Assembly: GCF_022549355.1 (NCBI RefSeq) | Contig: NZ_JAKZGL010000004.1 | Span: 237,394-301,393 of the forward strand | Direction: 5' to 3' | Length of the DNA: 64,000 bases | From: Acinetobacter sp. NIPH 2699 | GTDB lineage: Bacteria > Pseudomonadota > Gammaproteobacteria > Pseudomonadales > Moraxellaceae | Shown here: positions 18,314 to 26,635 of the stretch, one piece after another | Position numbering within the stretch: position 1 is the first letter of the stretch | How the letters are laid out: each line of letters opens with the position of its first letter | Program-made: the position numbers and the translations under genes | Notes under the pieces: generated by a model | What the model was told of the DNA's origin: nothing | Databases searched by the model: none | The model's input: only the letters and a program-made list of their open reading frames with translations

Positions 18314-18495
18314 ATTCAATACCACTTCATTTTATACCTTCATCATAGAATATAAACTCCATATCATAATCGGTATAAGAAAGTGATTGTTTATACATTA
18401 TATTTTGGATAGATTCCTAAATAAAAAACCAAACAATCACTCTTAATACAGTATTTAAAATATTTATTAACCAGTTAGATAGAGATAATAAGACC
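18314..18495. other. Convergent gap between lysR and symporter gene
   Basis: AGTGATTGTTT (18382-18392) and AAACAATCACT (18431-18441) form an 11-bp inverted repeat with a 38-nt spacer between two converging genes. A terminator role is possible but the loop is long and no clear T run follows. Confidence 0.35.
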
Positions 18496-19794
18496 TTAAC
18501 TATTATCAGCCAATCGACTTACTGGGATAATTGGATCAACCATGACTTCATCTTGCTCTTCAACCTCATGTTTGTCACCTTCTGTTCGCGCAATGACCGC
18601 TGTTGCAATGCTGTTCCCAATGACATTGGTTGCAGTACGTCCCATATCTAAAAATTGATCAATCGCTAGAATTAATAAAATACCAGCTTCAGGAAGTTGG
18701 AACATTGCAAGTGTCGAGGCGATCACCACAATGGACGCACGTGAAACACCAGCGATTCCTTTACTGGTGATCATCAGTGTTAATAGAATCAAGGCCTGCT
18801 GGGCAAAACTTAAGTCAATATTATAAGCTTGTGCAATAAACAACACAGCAAAGGCCATATACATCATGGAACCATCGAGATTAAATGAATAGCCCAAAGG
18901 CAAAACAAAGCTAGTAATACGTTTAGGAACACCAAATTTGTCTAAAGCTTCCATGGTCTTGGGATAAGCAGATTCGCTACTGGCCGTCGCAAATGCCAAC
19001 ACTGTTGGTTCGCGAACCACGCGCATCAACCTAAAAACATCTTTTTTCAAGAAGATATAACCAAAAGAAATAAGGATCATCCAAAGAATGAGTAATCCAA
19101 CATAAAACTGTCCTATGAAAATACTATAATCAACAATTAATTTAGGTCCCTGAACAGCAATTGCTGAGGTGATGGCGGCAAATACCGCAATCGGTGCAGC
19201 AGCCATGACGTAATCGGTAATACGGAACATCACACGGCATAATTCATCAATGATTCGACCAATGATTGACGCACCCGTTTGATGCTGAACATAGGCTAAT
19301 GCTGAGCCAAAGAAAATTGAAAACACCAAAATTTGCAAAATTTCATTATTCGCCATCGCTTCTGCAAAACTACGCGGGAAAATATGAGTAATAAATGTCT
19401 GCAAACTTAAGCTGGACGCACTCACCCCGACATCGACAGCTTCTTTCGGAATACTGAGATTCATCCCTGCACCAGGTTGGAAGTAATTGGCTAAGCCCAT
19501 CCCAAGCAAAAGTGAGATGAATGATGCACCAATGAACCAAGTCATTGCTTTCAAAGTAATCGATCCGAGTGAGGATGATTTCCCCATGGAAATTAAACCT
19601 GAAACAATCGTTGCAAACACCAAAGGTGCAATGATCATTTTAATTAATCTTAAAAATACATCTGTGACGATTTTAAAATAACCCGCTATGTCTGTTGTTT
19701 GCGCTGTACTTAAAGTGCTATGACATGCCCAACCTACTAATATTCCAGTGATCATTGCGATCAAAATATATTTGAGCAGCTTCTTTTGATTCAT
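18496..19794 (-). CDS. Dicarboxylate/amino acid:cation symporter (GltP/DctA family)
   Basis: This is a secondary transporter of the DAACS family, which takes up glutamate, aspartate or C4-dicarboxylates with H+ or Na+. It has 432 residues. Family features are the serine-rich hairpin motif ASSESAYPKT near residue 270, the GYSFNLDGS motif near 303, and the SKGIAGVSRAS segment near residue 343. Several hydrophobic helices are present. Substrate cannot be fixed by sequence, but the shared LysR box with aspA points to aspartate or a related dicarboxylate. A good ribosome-binding site (AAGGA) precedes the ATG. Confidence 0.92.
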   Translation of the reverse strand: MNQKKLLKYILIAMITGILVGWACHSTLSTAQTTDIAGYFKIVTDVFLRLIKMIIAPLVFATIVSGLISMGKSSSLGSITLKAMTWFIGASFISLLLGMGLANYFQPGAGMNLSIPKEAVDVGVSASSLSLQTFITHIFPRSFAEAMANNEILQILVFSIFFGSALAYVQHQTGASIIGRIIDELCRVMFRITDYVMAAAPIAVFAAITSAIAVQGPKLIVDYSIFIGQFYVGLLILWMILISFGYIFLKKDVFRLMRVVREPTVLAFATASSESAYPKTMEALDKFGVPKRITSFVLPLGYSFNLDGSMMYMAFAVLFIAQAYNIDLSFAQQALILLTLMITSKGIAGVSRASIVVIASTLAMFQLPEAGILLILAIDQFLDMGRTATNVIGNSIATAVIARTEGDKHEVEEQDEVMVDPIIPVSRLADNS

Positions 19795-19888
19795 AATAAT
19801 TATTCCTTCCCTATTTCGCTTTGCATCAAAATGACAAACATTCTTTGATGACTATCCATGCTGATCTCATCAGACAGGCTCTGCTGTT

Positions 19889-19915
19889 TCTATAAACGCA
19901 AATCCATTGAGTCAA
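19889..19915 (-). promoter_or_regulatory. Candidate symporter promoter
   Basis: On the minus strand TTGACT (19915-19910) and TATAGA (19894-19889) are separated by 15 bp. The spacing is shorter than ideal, as often seen at activator-dependent promoters. Confidence 0.35.
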
Positions 19916-19979
19916 TAACGAGCAGAGGCAAGTGTTACTTTTTTTCAAAAAAAACGACAATGCAAAAATTAAAGATTTC

Positions 19980-19994
19980 ATGCAAATTATGCAT
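19980..19994. promoter_or_regulatory. LysR-type binding site upstream of the symporter gene
   Basis: ATGCA-AATTA-TGCAT followed by AAT has the same arms, spacing and trailing bases as the site between aspA and lysR (17376-17390). It is also part of a 16-bp perfect palindrome at 19984-19999. It lies about 186 bp upstream of the symporter ATG. Confidence 0.65.
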
Positions 19995-20340
19995 AATTTT
20001 GAATGCTTTTTAAGAACTCTAAATTGAATATAATGTAGACCAAAAGCCCAAATAAGTGAGCTTTAATGAATGTAATCTGATTTATATTTAATTGATAAAT
20101 AAAGCAAAAACAAGATAACTTTATATTGATTTTTAAAAAGATAAATTCAGAAAAATCTTAATAATCGCATTTCATGATGTGCTAAATCTACAGCACAAAA
20201 CGACAGAAACAATGATTTTGAAACCCATATCTATTTACTTGAAAGTATCATCATTGATTTTTAATTCAATCAAAACTCCCCATCTGCCTTAACCCAATTC
20301 GTTAATGTAAGTTACGATGAAGAAGAAAAATAAAGACATA

Positions 20341-20371
20341 AAAAAAGTCCTTGTATAAACAAGGACTTTTT
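20341..20371 (-). terminator. Intrinsic terminator of tRNA-Ser
   Basis: On the minus strand AAAGTCCTTG and CAAGGACTTT pair across a TTTATA-type loop, followed by a run of T. It begins right after the CCA end of the tRNA. Confidence 0.85.
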
Positions 20372-20376
20372 GAATT

Positions 20377-20466
20377 TGGCGGAAGCGGTGAGATTCGAAC
20401 TCACGGAGGACTCACACCCTCGTCGGTTTTCAAGACCGGTGCATTAAACCGCTCTGCCACGCTTCC
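20377..20466 (-). tRNA. tRNA-Ser (UGA anticodon)
   Basis: The minus strand folds as a type II tRNA: acceptor arms GGAAGCG and the matching 3' strand, an anticodon loop CTTGAAA with anticodon TGA, a long variable arm, and the T-loop GTTCGAATC. The 3' CCA is encoded (20379-20377). Length with CCA is 90 nt. A promoter (TTGCCA, 17 bp, TATGAT) lies just upstream. Confidence 0.96.
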
Positions 20467-20476
20467 AATGGCGGCT

Positions 20477-20505
20477 ATCATATAAATAAAAGTGCGAGTT
20501 GGCAA
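20477..20505 (-). promoter_or_regulatory. tRNA-Ser promoter
   Basis: On the minus strand TTGCCA (20505-20500) and TATGAT (20482-20477) are exactly 17 bp apart, with a GC-rich discriminator before the tRNA. It is a strong sigma-70 match placed correctly for the tRNA and independent of greB. Confidence 0.75.
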
Positions 20506-20562
20506 ACCTTTTATGCAAAATCATGAATCAAATGATCAAAATAAAAACAACACCCTGTTATT

Positions 20563-21051
20563 TTAGCAATTTTCGTTTTTCTCATAACGAATGGAGTTGA
20601 TATACCATACTTTTTTTCCGAGTGGTGTATGGACTTCAACATCATCATCAACAGCTTTACTGAGCAATGCACGCGCCATTGGCGATTCAATTGAAATATG
20701 TTGAGGGTGATGATCATAGATCTCATCAACCCCCACGATACGTAGTGTTTTCTTCTCACCTGCATCATTTTCTATTTCAACCCAAGCACCAAAATAGACT
20801 TTACCCTCTTGCTCTGGAACGTAATCTATAATCTTTAACTCTTCAAGACGTTTTCCCAGATATCGAACACGACGATCAATTTTCCTCAGTATTTGTTTAT
20901 TGTATTGATAGTCTGCATTTTCTGACCGATCGCCTAAACTCGCAGCCCAGTTCACTTTTTTAGTAATCTCAGGACGTTCTTCATGCCAAAGCTTCTTTAG
21001 CTCTGCAACCAATAGGTCATGTCCTTTACGAGTGATTAAATTTGATTTCAT
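20563..21051 (-). CDS. greB: Transcription elongation factor GreB
   Basis: GreB binds the secondary channel of RNA polymerase and rescues backtracked complexes by stimulating transcript cleavage. It has 162 residues. The N-terminal coiled coil carries the GreA/GreB tip pattern (GDRSENADYQYNKQILR, with the acidic D and E at the tip). The C-terminal domain has SIESPMARALLSKAVDDDVEVHTPLG. The more basic second helix (RKIDRRVRYLGKRLEELKI) marks it as GreB rather than GreA, which is found separately at 53627. Confidence 0.95.
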   Translation of the reverse strand: MKSNLITRKGHDLLVAELKKLWHEERPEITKKVNWAASLGDRSENADYQYNKQILRKIDRRVRYLGKRLEELKIIDYVPEQEGKVYFGAWVEIENDAGEKKTLRIVGVDEIYDHHPQHISIESPMARALLSKAVDDDVEVHTPLGKKVWYINSIRYEKNENC

Positions 21052-21424
21052 AAGAAAAAAATACGCTAATATAACAATCTATTTACAAGTTTTTGCATTG
21101 TATTCCTTATTTCATCATCACTAAAGTGTATAAATTTTATTCTTTTTCAAATCATGCAGTTGTAATGAATCTCTCAGTATTTTATTGTTCAAAATTTGAC
21201 AATCATATTTTTGCCGCTTATTATGCGCCCCTAAGTTAACTTTTGTTTATTTTTTATACATTTTATGAATGATGTGTAACATAAACATCATTTCCACGAT
21301 TAATTCAATGTCATTTTGAATGGCGTCATGATTTGCCCACCCTTATTGAATTTATCAACTTTAAAAAGTTAAAGCATTGTTTTGCTGAACTTTTAGGGCA
21401 TAAATTACCTGTAGCGGAGACAAC
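21052..21424. other. Divergent gap between greB and the lytic transglycosylase gene
   Basis: This gap of 373 bp is AT-rich. A strong plus-strand promoter is at 21196-21224, which leaves an untranslated leader of about 190 nt before the transglycosylase gene. Apart from a weak GATG/CATC hairpin near 21268-21290 I see no structured element in that leader. Confidence 0.6.
21196..21224 (+). promoter_or_regulatory. Promoter of the MltF-like gene
   Basis: A perfect TTGACA (21196-21201) and TATTAT (21219-21224) are separated by 17 bp. This is one of the best sigma-70 matches in the window. Confidence 0.7.
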
Positions 21425-22534
21425 ATGCACAGTAATTCAAGTTCTGGGTCGAGGCTTTGCCTTAACTCTTTATCTTCCAAACTCCCATTTCAAGCTTTAG
21501 CATTAGGTGTGGTCATCCTCCCTTTCAATAGCTTGAGCGCTGAAAAATCACATCAATACAATACCGTTTTGGCGAGCAATGTATTAACTGTGGTTGCAGT
21601 TGAAAACTCAACAATCGTATTTAAAGAAGATCAGTTTTTACATGGTTTTGGTTATGATTTAGCACGAAACTATGCTCAAAGTTTAAATGTAAAGCTTGAT
21701 TTTAAAACAGTTCCAGATAACGCAACTGCATTAAAATGGATCGCTCAAGGCAAAGCGAATTTAGCCATGACGACAGCGAATCTAAGTCAGATCGAAAATA
21801 AACAACTGGTTTCTTTCTCAGCAAGTTGTGGTGATCAAGACAGCTTAACTAAAAATGGTTTAAATCCACAATTCAATTGGGTATTTAAACAGGCTGATGA
21901 TCCTCTCACCCTGACAGCAAGTGGTTTTGTTTGCCAAAGTAAACAGTTGGGTACAACGCAACAGCTTGCTTCTTTCTACAATCGTAATGTGGTGAAACCT
22001 GAATCTTGGTCAACGATTCAAAAAGATCTGAATCAACGTTTACCTATCTACAAAGCGAGTTTTAAAAAAAGTGCATCTAAATACAATTTAGATTGGCATT
22101 TATTGGCAGCAATTGGTTATCAAGAATCTTATCTAAAACCCACTTCAGTGTCGCCTACTGGTGTCCGTGGCTTAATGATGCTGACCAATAGTACGGCTCA
22201 AGCGATGGGCGTGACCAACCGGGTTGATCCTGTACAAAGCATCCAAGGTGGTGCCAAGTATTATGATTTGATGCTGGATCAATTTTCCAATGTCCCTTAC
22301 CCTGACCGTAACTGGTATGCCCTAGTGGCTTATAATATGGGACCGGGTGCGGTAAATCAGGCTCAAAAACGGATCAAAACACAAGGTAAAGACCCAAATC
22401 AATGGGTGAATTTGTATGATTATTTGGAGCGTAACCAAGCTAAAAATGGTCGTCATAAACAAGCTGTGCAATATGTCAAACGTATCCGCGCTTACTTAGA
22501 GCACATTAAAACCAGTGATCTAATTAATATTTAA
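21425..22534 (+). CDS. MltF-like lytic transglycosylase
   Basis: The protein is predicted to cut peptidoglycan between MurNAc and GlcNAc by the non-hydrolytic lytic reaction. It has 369 residues. A signal peptide is cleaved near LSA (about residue 39). A partial solute-binding-like domain covers about residues 55-175. An SLT domain runs from about 215, with the catalytic Glu in AIGYQESYLKP, then SPTGVRGLMMLT and ALVAYNMGPGAV. MltF is usually near 480-520 residues, and here the SBP_bac_3-like part is much shorter. The ribosome-binding site GCGGAGA precedes the ATG. Confidence 0.85.
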   Translation: MHSNSSSGSRLCLNSLSSKLPFQALALGVVILPFNSLSAEKSHQYNTVLASNVLTVVAVENSTIVFKEDQFLHGFGYDLARNYAQSLNVKLDFKTVPDNATALKWIAQGKANLAMTTANLSQIENKQLVSFSASCGDQDSLTKNGLNPQFNWVFKQADDPLTLTASGFVCQSKQLGTTQQLASFYNRNVVKPESWSTIQKDLNQRLPIYKASFKKSASKYNLDWHLLAAIGYQESYLKPTSVSPTGVRGLMMLTNSTAQAMGVTNRVDPVQSIQGGAKYYDLMLDQFSNVPYPDRNWYALVAYNMGPGAVNQAQKRIKTQGKDPNQWVNLYDYLERNQAKNGRHKQAVQYVKRIRAYLEHIKTSDLINI

Positions 22535-22538
22535 AAAT

Positions 22539-22572
22539 AAAAAAAGCTTACCCGTTCGGTAAGCTTTTTTTT
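22539..22572. terminator. Bidirectional intrinsic terminator
   Basis: A 14-bp stem is made from A7-GCTTACC and GGTAAGC-T7, with a CGTTC loop. It has T runs on both strands and sits between the convergent transglycosylase and SCP2 genes. Confidence 0.9.
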
Positions 22573-22581
22573 AAAAAGAAT

Positions 22582-22965
22582 TTAAGCAGTTTGCTCAAGT
22601 ACTTTTTTGAATAAATCTTTTTGTTCTTGGCTTGGCTTCGCTGTTTGTAAAGCCATAAGTTGAGACATATCGCCTTGTACTTTGATTTTACCAGTCATGA
22701 ACGCTTGCATAGCAGCAGCCATATCAAACTCTAAGAATACTTTACGTAAAGTTTCAGCATCCATGTTTAAAGTCGTTTTAGCCTTTGTAGATAATCCTTT
22801 TTGGATTTTACCTGCGTCTAAAGCCAACTCTGTATTACCAGCTGCATCTGTTACAACCAAGTTAATTGCCAAATTCGCAAGTGCTGGTGGCAAGTTTAAA
22901 TCACCCGCTTCAGCAGTTAGTGTATCGACAGTTGCAAACCAATCATCAGTTAAAAATGCAGCCAT
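22582..22965 (-). CDS. SCP2 sterol-binding domain protein
   Basis: This small 127-residue soluble protein has the SCP-2 fold pattern: an amphipathic start, KAKTTLNMDAETLRKVFLEFDMAAAMQAFMTGKIKVQGDMSQLMAL, and a short C-terminal tail. The GKIKVQGDMSQLM segment near residue 90 is the family hallmark. SCP2 proteins bind lipids or acyl-CoA in a hydrophobic tunnel. The specific partner in Acinetobacter is unknown. It is monocistronic between two terminators. Confidence 0.88.
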   Translation of the reverse strand: MAAFLTDDWFATVDTLTAEAGDLNLPPALANLAINLVVTDAAGNTELALDAGKIQKGLSTKAKTTLNMDAETLRKVFLEFDMAAAMQAFMTGKIKVQGDMSQLMALQTAKPSQEQKDLFKKVLEQTA

Positions 22966-23117
22966 GATTATTCCTCAAATATATTTGTTCAATTTCTTGT
23001 GCCATCTATCCAGACGACATCACATGAAGCAATTTGCTTGTGCCATGTTATAGCATGTATATTTTATTTTAGGCTATGATTTTTTGTACGTAAGCTTCAA
23101 TTTTTAAAATTTTTATA

Positions 23118-23145
23118 AAGAAAAGGCACTTAACAAAGTGCCTTT
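23118..23145 (-). terminator. Terminator of ttcA
   Basis: AAAGGCACTT (23122-23131) and AAGTGCCTTT (23136-23145) form a 10-bp stem with a 4-nt loop. On the minus strand T-rich sequence follows. It lies 17 nt past the ttcA stop. Confidence 0.75.
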
Positions 23146-23161
23146 AAAAAATTTTTACATT

Positions 23162-24067
23162 TTATTCCGCAGCAAAACTTAAATTCACCACATCTAGGCG
23201 ATTTTTCAACTCTTCGGGATCTTTCATATCGAATTCACGCTGTTCATCCAAAGCTTCAAAATCAAATAACTCTCGGTCAGCCAACTGTGATGGCGATACA
23301 TTCTGTAATGCACCGAAAATACTATGCAAACGTTTCGGGTATTGCTTATCCCATTCACGCAACATGTCATTGAGAATCGCGCGTTGTAGATTTTCTTGCG
23401 ATCCACACAAGTTACACGGGATAATCGGGAACTGACGCATCTCTGCATATTTGATGATGTCTTTCTCTTCAACATATGCCAAAGGGCGAATCAAAATATT
23501 CTTTTTATCTGAAGACAGCAATTTTGGCGGCATCGCTTTTAAACTGCCACCATGAAATAAGTTCAAAAAGAATGTCGCTAAAATATCATCACGATGGTGA
23601 CCTAAAGCCACTTTCGTCGCTCCAATCTCTTGAGCAAAACCATACAGTGAACCACGGCGTAAGCGTGAACATACTGCACAATAGGTCTTACCTTCAGGCG
23701 TTAAACGTTTGGTAATAGTATAGGTGTCTTTTTCTAGAATGTAATATGGAATATTGTTTTCTTCCATATAACGAGGCAATACATCTTCTGGAAAACCCGG
23801 TTGCTTTTGATCAAGATTTACGGCAACGATATCAAAATTAATCGGTGCAATCCGTTTAAATTGCAGCAAGATATCCAGCAAGGTATAACTATCCTTACCA
23901 CCGGATACGCATACCATGACTTTATCGCCATCTTCGATCATCTTGTAGTCACGAATTGCATGCCCCACTTGGCGACGTAGTTTTTTCAACAAGCGATAAT
24001 AGGCCGAACTGGTAGGAAGCTCTGGCTTGAAATTAAATCCTTGGTTGGACTCTACTGGCGCGTACAT
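23162..24067 (-). CDS. ttcA: tRNA 2-thiocytidine synthetase TtcA
   Basis: TtcA thiolates cytidine 32 in tRNA using ATP and an iron-sulfur cluster. The 301-residue protein has the PP-loop SGGKDS (residues 55-60) and the two CxxC motifs that hold the cluster (CAVC near 132 and CNLC near 222). The LGHHRDD motif lies between them. Length and motif spacing are those of functional TtcA. Confidence 0.96.
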   Translation of the reverse strand: MYAPVESNQGFNFKPELPTSSAYYRLLKKLRRQVGHAIRDYKMIEDGDKVMVCVSGGKDSYTLLDILLQFKRIAPINFDIVAVNLDQKQPGFPEDVLPRYMEENNIPYYILEKDTYTITKRLTPEGKTYCAVCSRLRRGSLYGFAQEIGATKVALGHHRDDILATFFLNLFHGGSLKAMPPKLLSSDKKNILIRPLAYVEEKDIIKYAEMRQFPIIPCNLCGSQENLQRAILNDMLREWDKQYPKRLHSIFGALQNVSPSQLADRELFDFEALDEQREFDMKDPEELKNRLDVVNLSFAAE

Positions 24068-24562
24068 AGACGTGATTTACTCATAAACAAAATACCGCAA
24101 GATTTTATCCCATTCCAAAAAAATGCGCACCAAAAGAATTTTTCAATTTCTTTCAATCGTCATATTTGGATTTCATACTGGTAAAATTCTGATCAAAAGT
24201 TATCAAAATCGTCTAGATCGCTTATATTTCAGACTTCTCCACAGTTTTCCACAAAAACTGTGGATAAAATTGTGGATTTCTTCGCTATTGACAAACTATT
24301 TTTATCTTAAAATAAGGCTTTCAATCAAATTGATCACTTTTTAACCAATCATTTTTACACATTAAAAACAACAACTTATATAAGTCAACACTTAATTTTT
24401 AAAAAAAATTTAAATTTTTTTTTGCTGAACATTCGAACAAAATGACTTGATTTTTTGTTAGACACTAGAAAATAAAAAAAATGTAGCAAAAGTCCTTTTT
24501 AGGCATTTTTTTGTTACACTGCTGAAATGAATTGAAGCTCATCTTTTGTGAATATTATAACG
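24068..24562. other. Intergenic region with DnaA-box cluster and A/T tracts
   Basis: This gap of about 490 bp lies between divergent ttcA and a transglycosylase gene. It contains four DnaA-box-like 9-mers at 24235-24279, a TTGACA at 24288-24293 without a convincing -10, and long A and T tracts from about 24395 to 24480. I see no coding sequence that looks real. Confidence 0.6.
24235..24279. promoter_or_regulatory. Cluster of four DnaA-box-like sites with palindrome
   Basis: TTCTCCACA (24235-24243) and TTTTCCACA (24245-24253) each differ from TTATCCACA by one base. TGTGGATAA (24259-24267) is a perfect box on the other strand. TGTGGATTT (24271-24279) has two differences. The first three lie in a 10-bp perfect inverted repeat, CCACAGTTTT with AAAACTGTGG, around a CCACA spacer (24239-24263). 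No replication genes are adjacent. Confidence 0.5.
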
Positions 24563-25444
24563 ATGAACAAAATAACTTATTTTTATATGTTGTGTTTGGG
24601 GACAATCGGTTTTTTTAATACAACAGTATCTACGCACGCTGGGCAAACCATCTATCAATTTAAAGATAGCAATGGCACTACGCTGCTGACCAATAAAAAG
24701 AAAGCAGAATATAGTCATTTAAAAGTGGTTAAAGCAACCTATTACCCCGATAGCAATATCCATAGTTATCGTAACTGGGGAAATAGTGAAGCTTCTGTGC
24801 TTCCCAGTTATAGTCGGAATCGAAATACTTTTGACCATTTGATCCGTCAAGCAGCACAACAACATGGTGTTTCCGAAGGCTTAATAAAAGCCGTCATGCA
24901 TACTGAGTCAGGTTTTAATGTCAACGCACGTTCACCTGTAGGTGCTCAAGGCTTGATGCAATTGATGCCCGCAACTGCAAAGCGTTTCAATGTCTCAAAT
25001 GCTTACGATCCTCAACAAAATATTTTTGCTGGCGCAAAGTATTTAAGCTGGTTACTGAAACGATTTAAAGGTGATACACGACTGGCCTTAGCAGCCTACA
25101 ATGCTGGTGAAGGCAATGTCGATAAATACAAAGGCATCCCCCCATTCCGTGAAACGCAGGATTATGTGCGTCGTGTCACCAGCCGTTACCAAAATCTCTA
25201 TGTATCAGGTTTGGGAACAGACGCATCTCAGTCAGCCAGTCAGCCAAGCACTGGGCAAGTCATTGCACAATCTATAAATTATTCTGGTTCAGATAGCGGT
25301 ACAAATGTAGAAACCACAACAACACCGAAACAGTACAATCGACAAATCATAACGTTAGCTGATGGCACTTTTACAGATGCACCAGCAGGCAGCTACTCCA
25401 CAGCGAATGCCACTGCATCTGCGCACATCCGTTTAAGCAATTAA
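24563..25444 (+). CDS. Lytic transglycosylase, SLT domain with N-terminal DUF4124-like region
   Basis: This is a secreted or periplasmic peptidoglycan lytic transglycosylase. I chose the ATG at 24563. A GTG at 24548 would add five residues. The start is a signal peptide ending near THAG. A DUF4124-like segment follows (TIYQFKDSNGTTLLTNKK). The SLT domain begins at about residue 95, with catalytic Glu in VMHTESGFNVNARSPVGAQGLMQLMPATAKRF and then LALAAYNAGEGNV. The C-terminal 70 residues are Ser/Thr-rich and probably disordered. It is a single gene with no partners in the same direction. Confidence 0.9.
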   Translation: MNKITYFYMLCLGTIGFFNTTVSTHAGQTIYQFKDSNGTTLLTNKKKAEYSHLKVVKATYYPDSNIHSYRNWGNSEASVLPSYSRNRNTFDHLIRQAAQQHGVSEGLIKAVMHTESGFNVNARSPVGAQGLMQLMPATAKRFNVSNAYDPQQNIFAGAKYLSWLLKRFKGDTRLALAAYNAGEGNVDKYKGIPPFRETQDYVRRVTSRYQNLYVSGLGTDASQSASQPSTGQVIAQSINYSGSDSGTNVETTTTPKQYNRQIITLADGTFTDAPAGSYSTANATASAHIRLSN

Positions 25445-25573
25445 TCTGTACATTAAAACAACGATAAATAGCACTTTTTCATGACTTATTTACGCTAAAA
25501 ATGTTTTTAAGTGATTGTTTATCATTAGATTCGTTATTTTACTCACAAACATGCAATAACATCCATTTTTTCA

Positions 25574-25602
25574 CTTGAATTTTTAGGGTCCAACCTGCAT
25601 AT
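25574..25602 (+). promoter_or_regulatory. Candidate heat-shock (sigma-32-like) promoter of htpX
   Basis: CTTGAA (25574-25579) and CTGCATAT (25595-25602) resemble the sigma-32 elements CTTGAAA and CCCCATNT with near-standard spacing. A sigma-70 reading (TTGAAT, 17 bp, CATATT) is also possible. HtpX is heat-shock regulated in Escherichia coli, which favours the first reading. Confidence 0.4.
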
Positions 25603-25662
25603 TATTGGGGTGATTTATATTTATAAATCAGATCACTTTTTCTTTATAAGAGGGTTCTCTCA

Positions 25663-26568
25663 ATGATGCGGATTGGTTTGTTCTTGCTAACCAACCTCGC
25701 GGTACTGGTTGTAGCTGGCATTATTTTGTCACTCTTCGGTGTCGGTAGTTACCATGGCGCGGGTGGCTTAAATCTAGGCAACCTAATGGTTATCTGTTTT
25801 GTCTTTGGTATGGTAGGTTCTTTAATTTCCCTATTCATGTCAAAGTGGATGGCTAAAAAAACCACAGGGACCGAATTAATCGACCCTAATGCACCTCGTA
25901 ATCAAGCCGAAGCGTGGTTATTACAAGAAGTTGCTCAATTATCCCAACGTGCAGGTATTAAAATGCCTGAAGTTGGTATCTTCCCATCTTATCAATCTAA
26001 TGCATTCGCAACAGGTTGGAATAAAAACGACGCGTTAGTAGCTGTTTCGACAGGTCTATTAGAGCGTATGAACAAAGACGAACTTCGTGCTGTACTTGCA
26101 CATGAAATTGGTCACGTTGCAAATGGTGACATGGTTACCCTTGCGCTGATCCAAGGTGTCATTAATGCCTTCGTTATGTTCTTTGCGCGTATTGCTGGGG
26201 ACTTTATTGACCGTAATGTATTTGGTCGTGAAGATGGCGAAGCGCCAGGGCTTGCTTATTTTGCCATTACGATTGCGTTAGATATCGTATTTGGTATCTT
26301 GGCATCGACCATCGTGATGTGGTTCTCTCGTCAACGTGAATATCGTGCTGATGAAGCAGGTGCACGTTTGGCTGGTAAAGATGCAATGATTTCTGCATTA
26401 CTTCGCTTACAAGCAGAATCAGAAATGCCAGATCAAATGCCAAAAGAAATGAAAGCGTTTGCAATTACGGAAGGTAAGGAACAAGGCTTTAGCTTAGCTG
26501 CTTTATTCCAAACTCACCCAAGCATTGAACAACGTGTTGCTGCATTAAAGCAATTAAACGTTCACTAA
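25663..26568 (+). CDS. htpX: Membrane protease HtpX
   Basis: HtpX is an inner-membrane zinc metalloprotease that degrades damaged membrane proteins together with FtsH. It has 301 residues. Two N-terminal membrane helices (about 5-25 and 38-60), the catalytic HEIGH motif (residues 147-151) and two further hydrophobic segments after it are present. The third zinc ligand lies in the [10 protein letters not shown] region near residue 225. The length is standard. An intrinsic terminator follows directly. Confidence 0.96.
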   Translation: MMRIGLFLLTNLAVLVVAGIILSLFGVGSYHGAGGLNLGNLMVICFVFGMVGSLISLFMSKWMAKKTTGTELIDPNAPRNQAEAWLLQEVAQLSQRAGIKMPEVGIFPSYQSNAFATGWNKNDALVAVSTGLLERMNKDELRAVLAHEIGHVANGDMVTLALIQGVINAFVMFFARIAGDFIDRNVFGREDGEAPGLAYFAITIALDIVFGILASTIVMWFSRQREYRADEAGARLAGKDAMISALLRLQAESEMPDQMPKEMKAFAITEGKEQGFSLAALFQTHPSIEQRVAALKQLNVH

Positions 26569-26581
26569 TCCAAACAGATAC

Positions 26582-26618
26582 AAAAAACAAAGCCTCCAAC
26601 ATGGAGGCTTTGTTTTTT
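26582..26618. terminator. Bidirectional terminator after htpX
   Basis: ACAAAGCCTCC (26587-26597) pairs with GGAGGCTTTGT (26603-26613) around an AACAT loop. It is flanked by A6 and T6 so that it works on both strands. It separates htpX from the convergent DUF4112 gene. Confidence 0.9.
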
Positions 26619-26635
26619 GTCAAAAATTAACCCAT

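Larger units (their letters stand above)
19795..20340. other. Intergenic region upstream of the symporter gene
   Basis: This gap of about 550 bp is AT-rich and non-coding. It holds a candidate minus-strand promoter at 19889-19915 and a LysR box at 19980-19994. I see no other ordered signal between about 20000 and 20340. Confidence 0.6.

Noticed and set aside
24123..24344. 73-codon plus-strand frame in the ttcA-transglycosylase gap
   Set aside because: It runs through the DnaA-box cluster and AT-rich DNA and has no coding character, so the frame looks accidental.
24200..24480. Chromosomal replication origin
   Set aside because: DnaA-like boxes and AT tracts are present, but dnaA, dnaN, recF, gyrB and rpmH are not nearby, and the box number is small for oriC.
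25509..25522. 14-base sequence AAGTGATTGTTTAT repeated at 18381-18394
   Set aside because: In a 64-kb AT-rich window several chance repeats of this length are expected, and the two contexts are unrelated.
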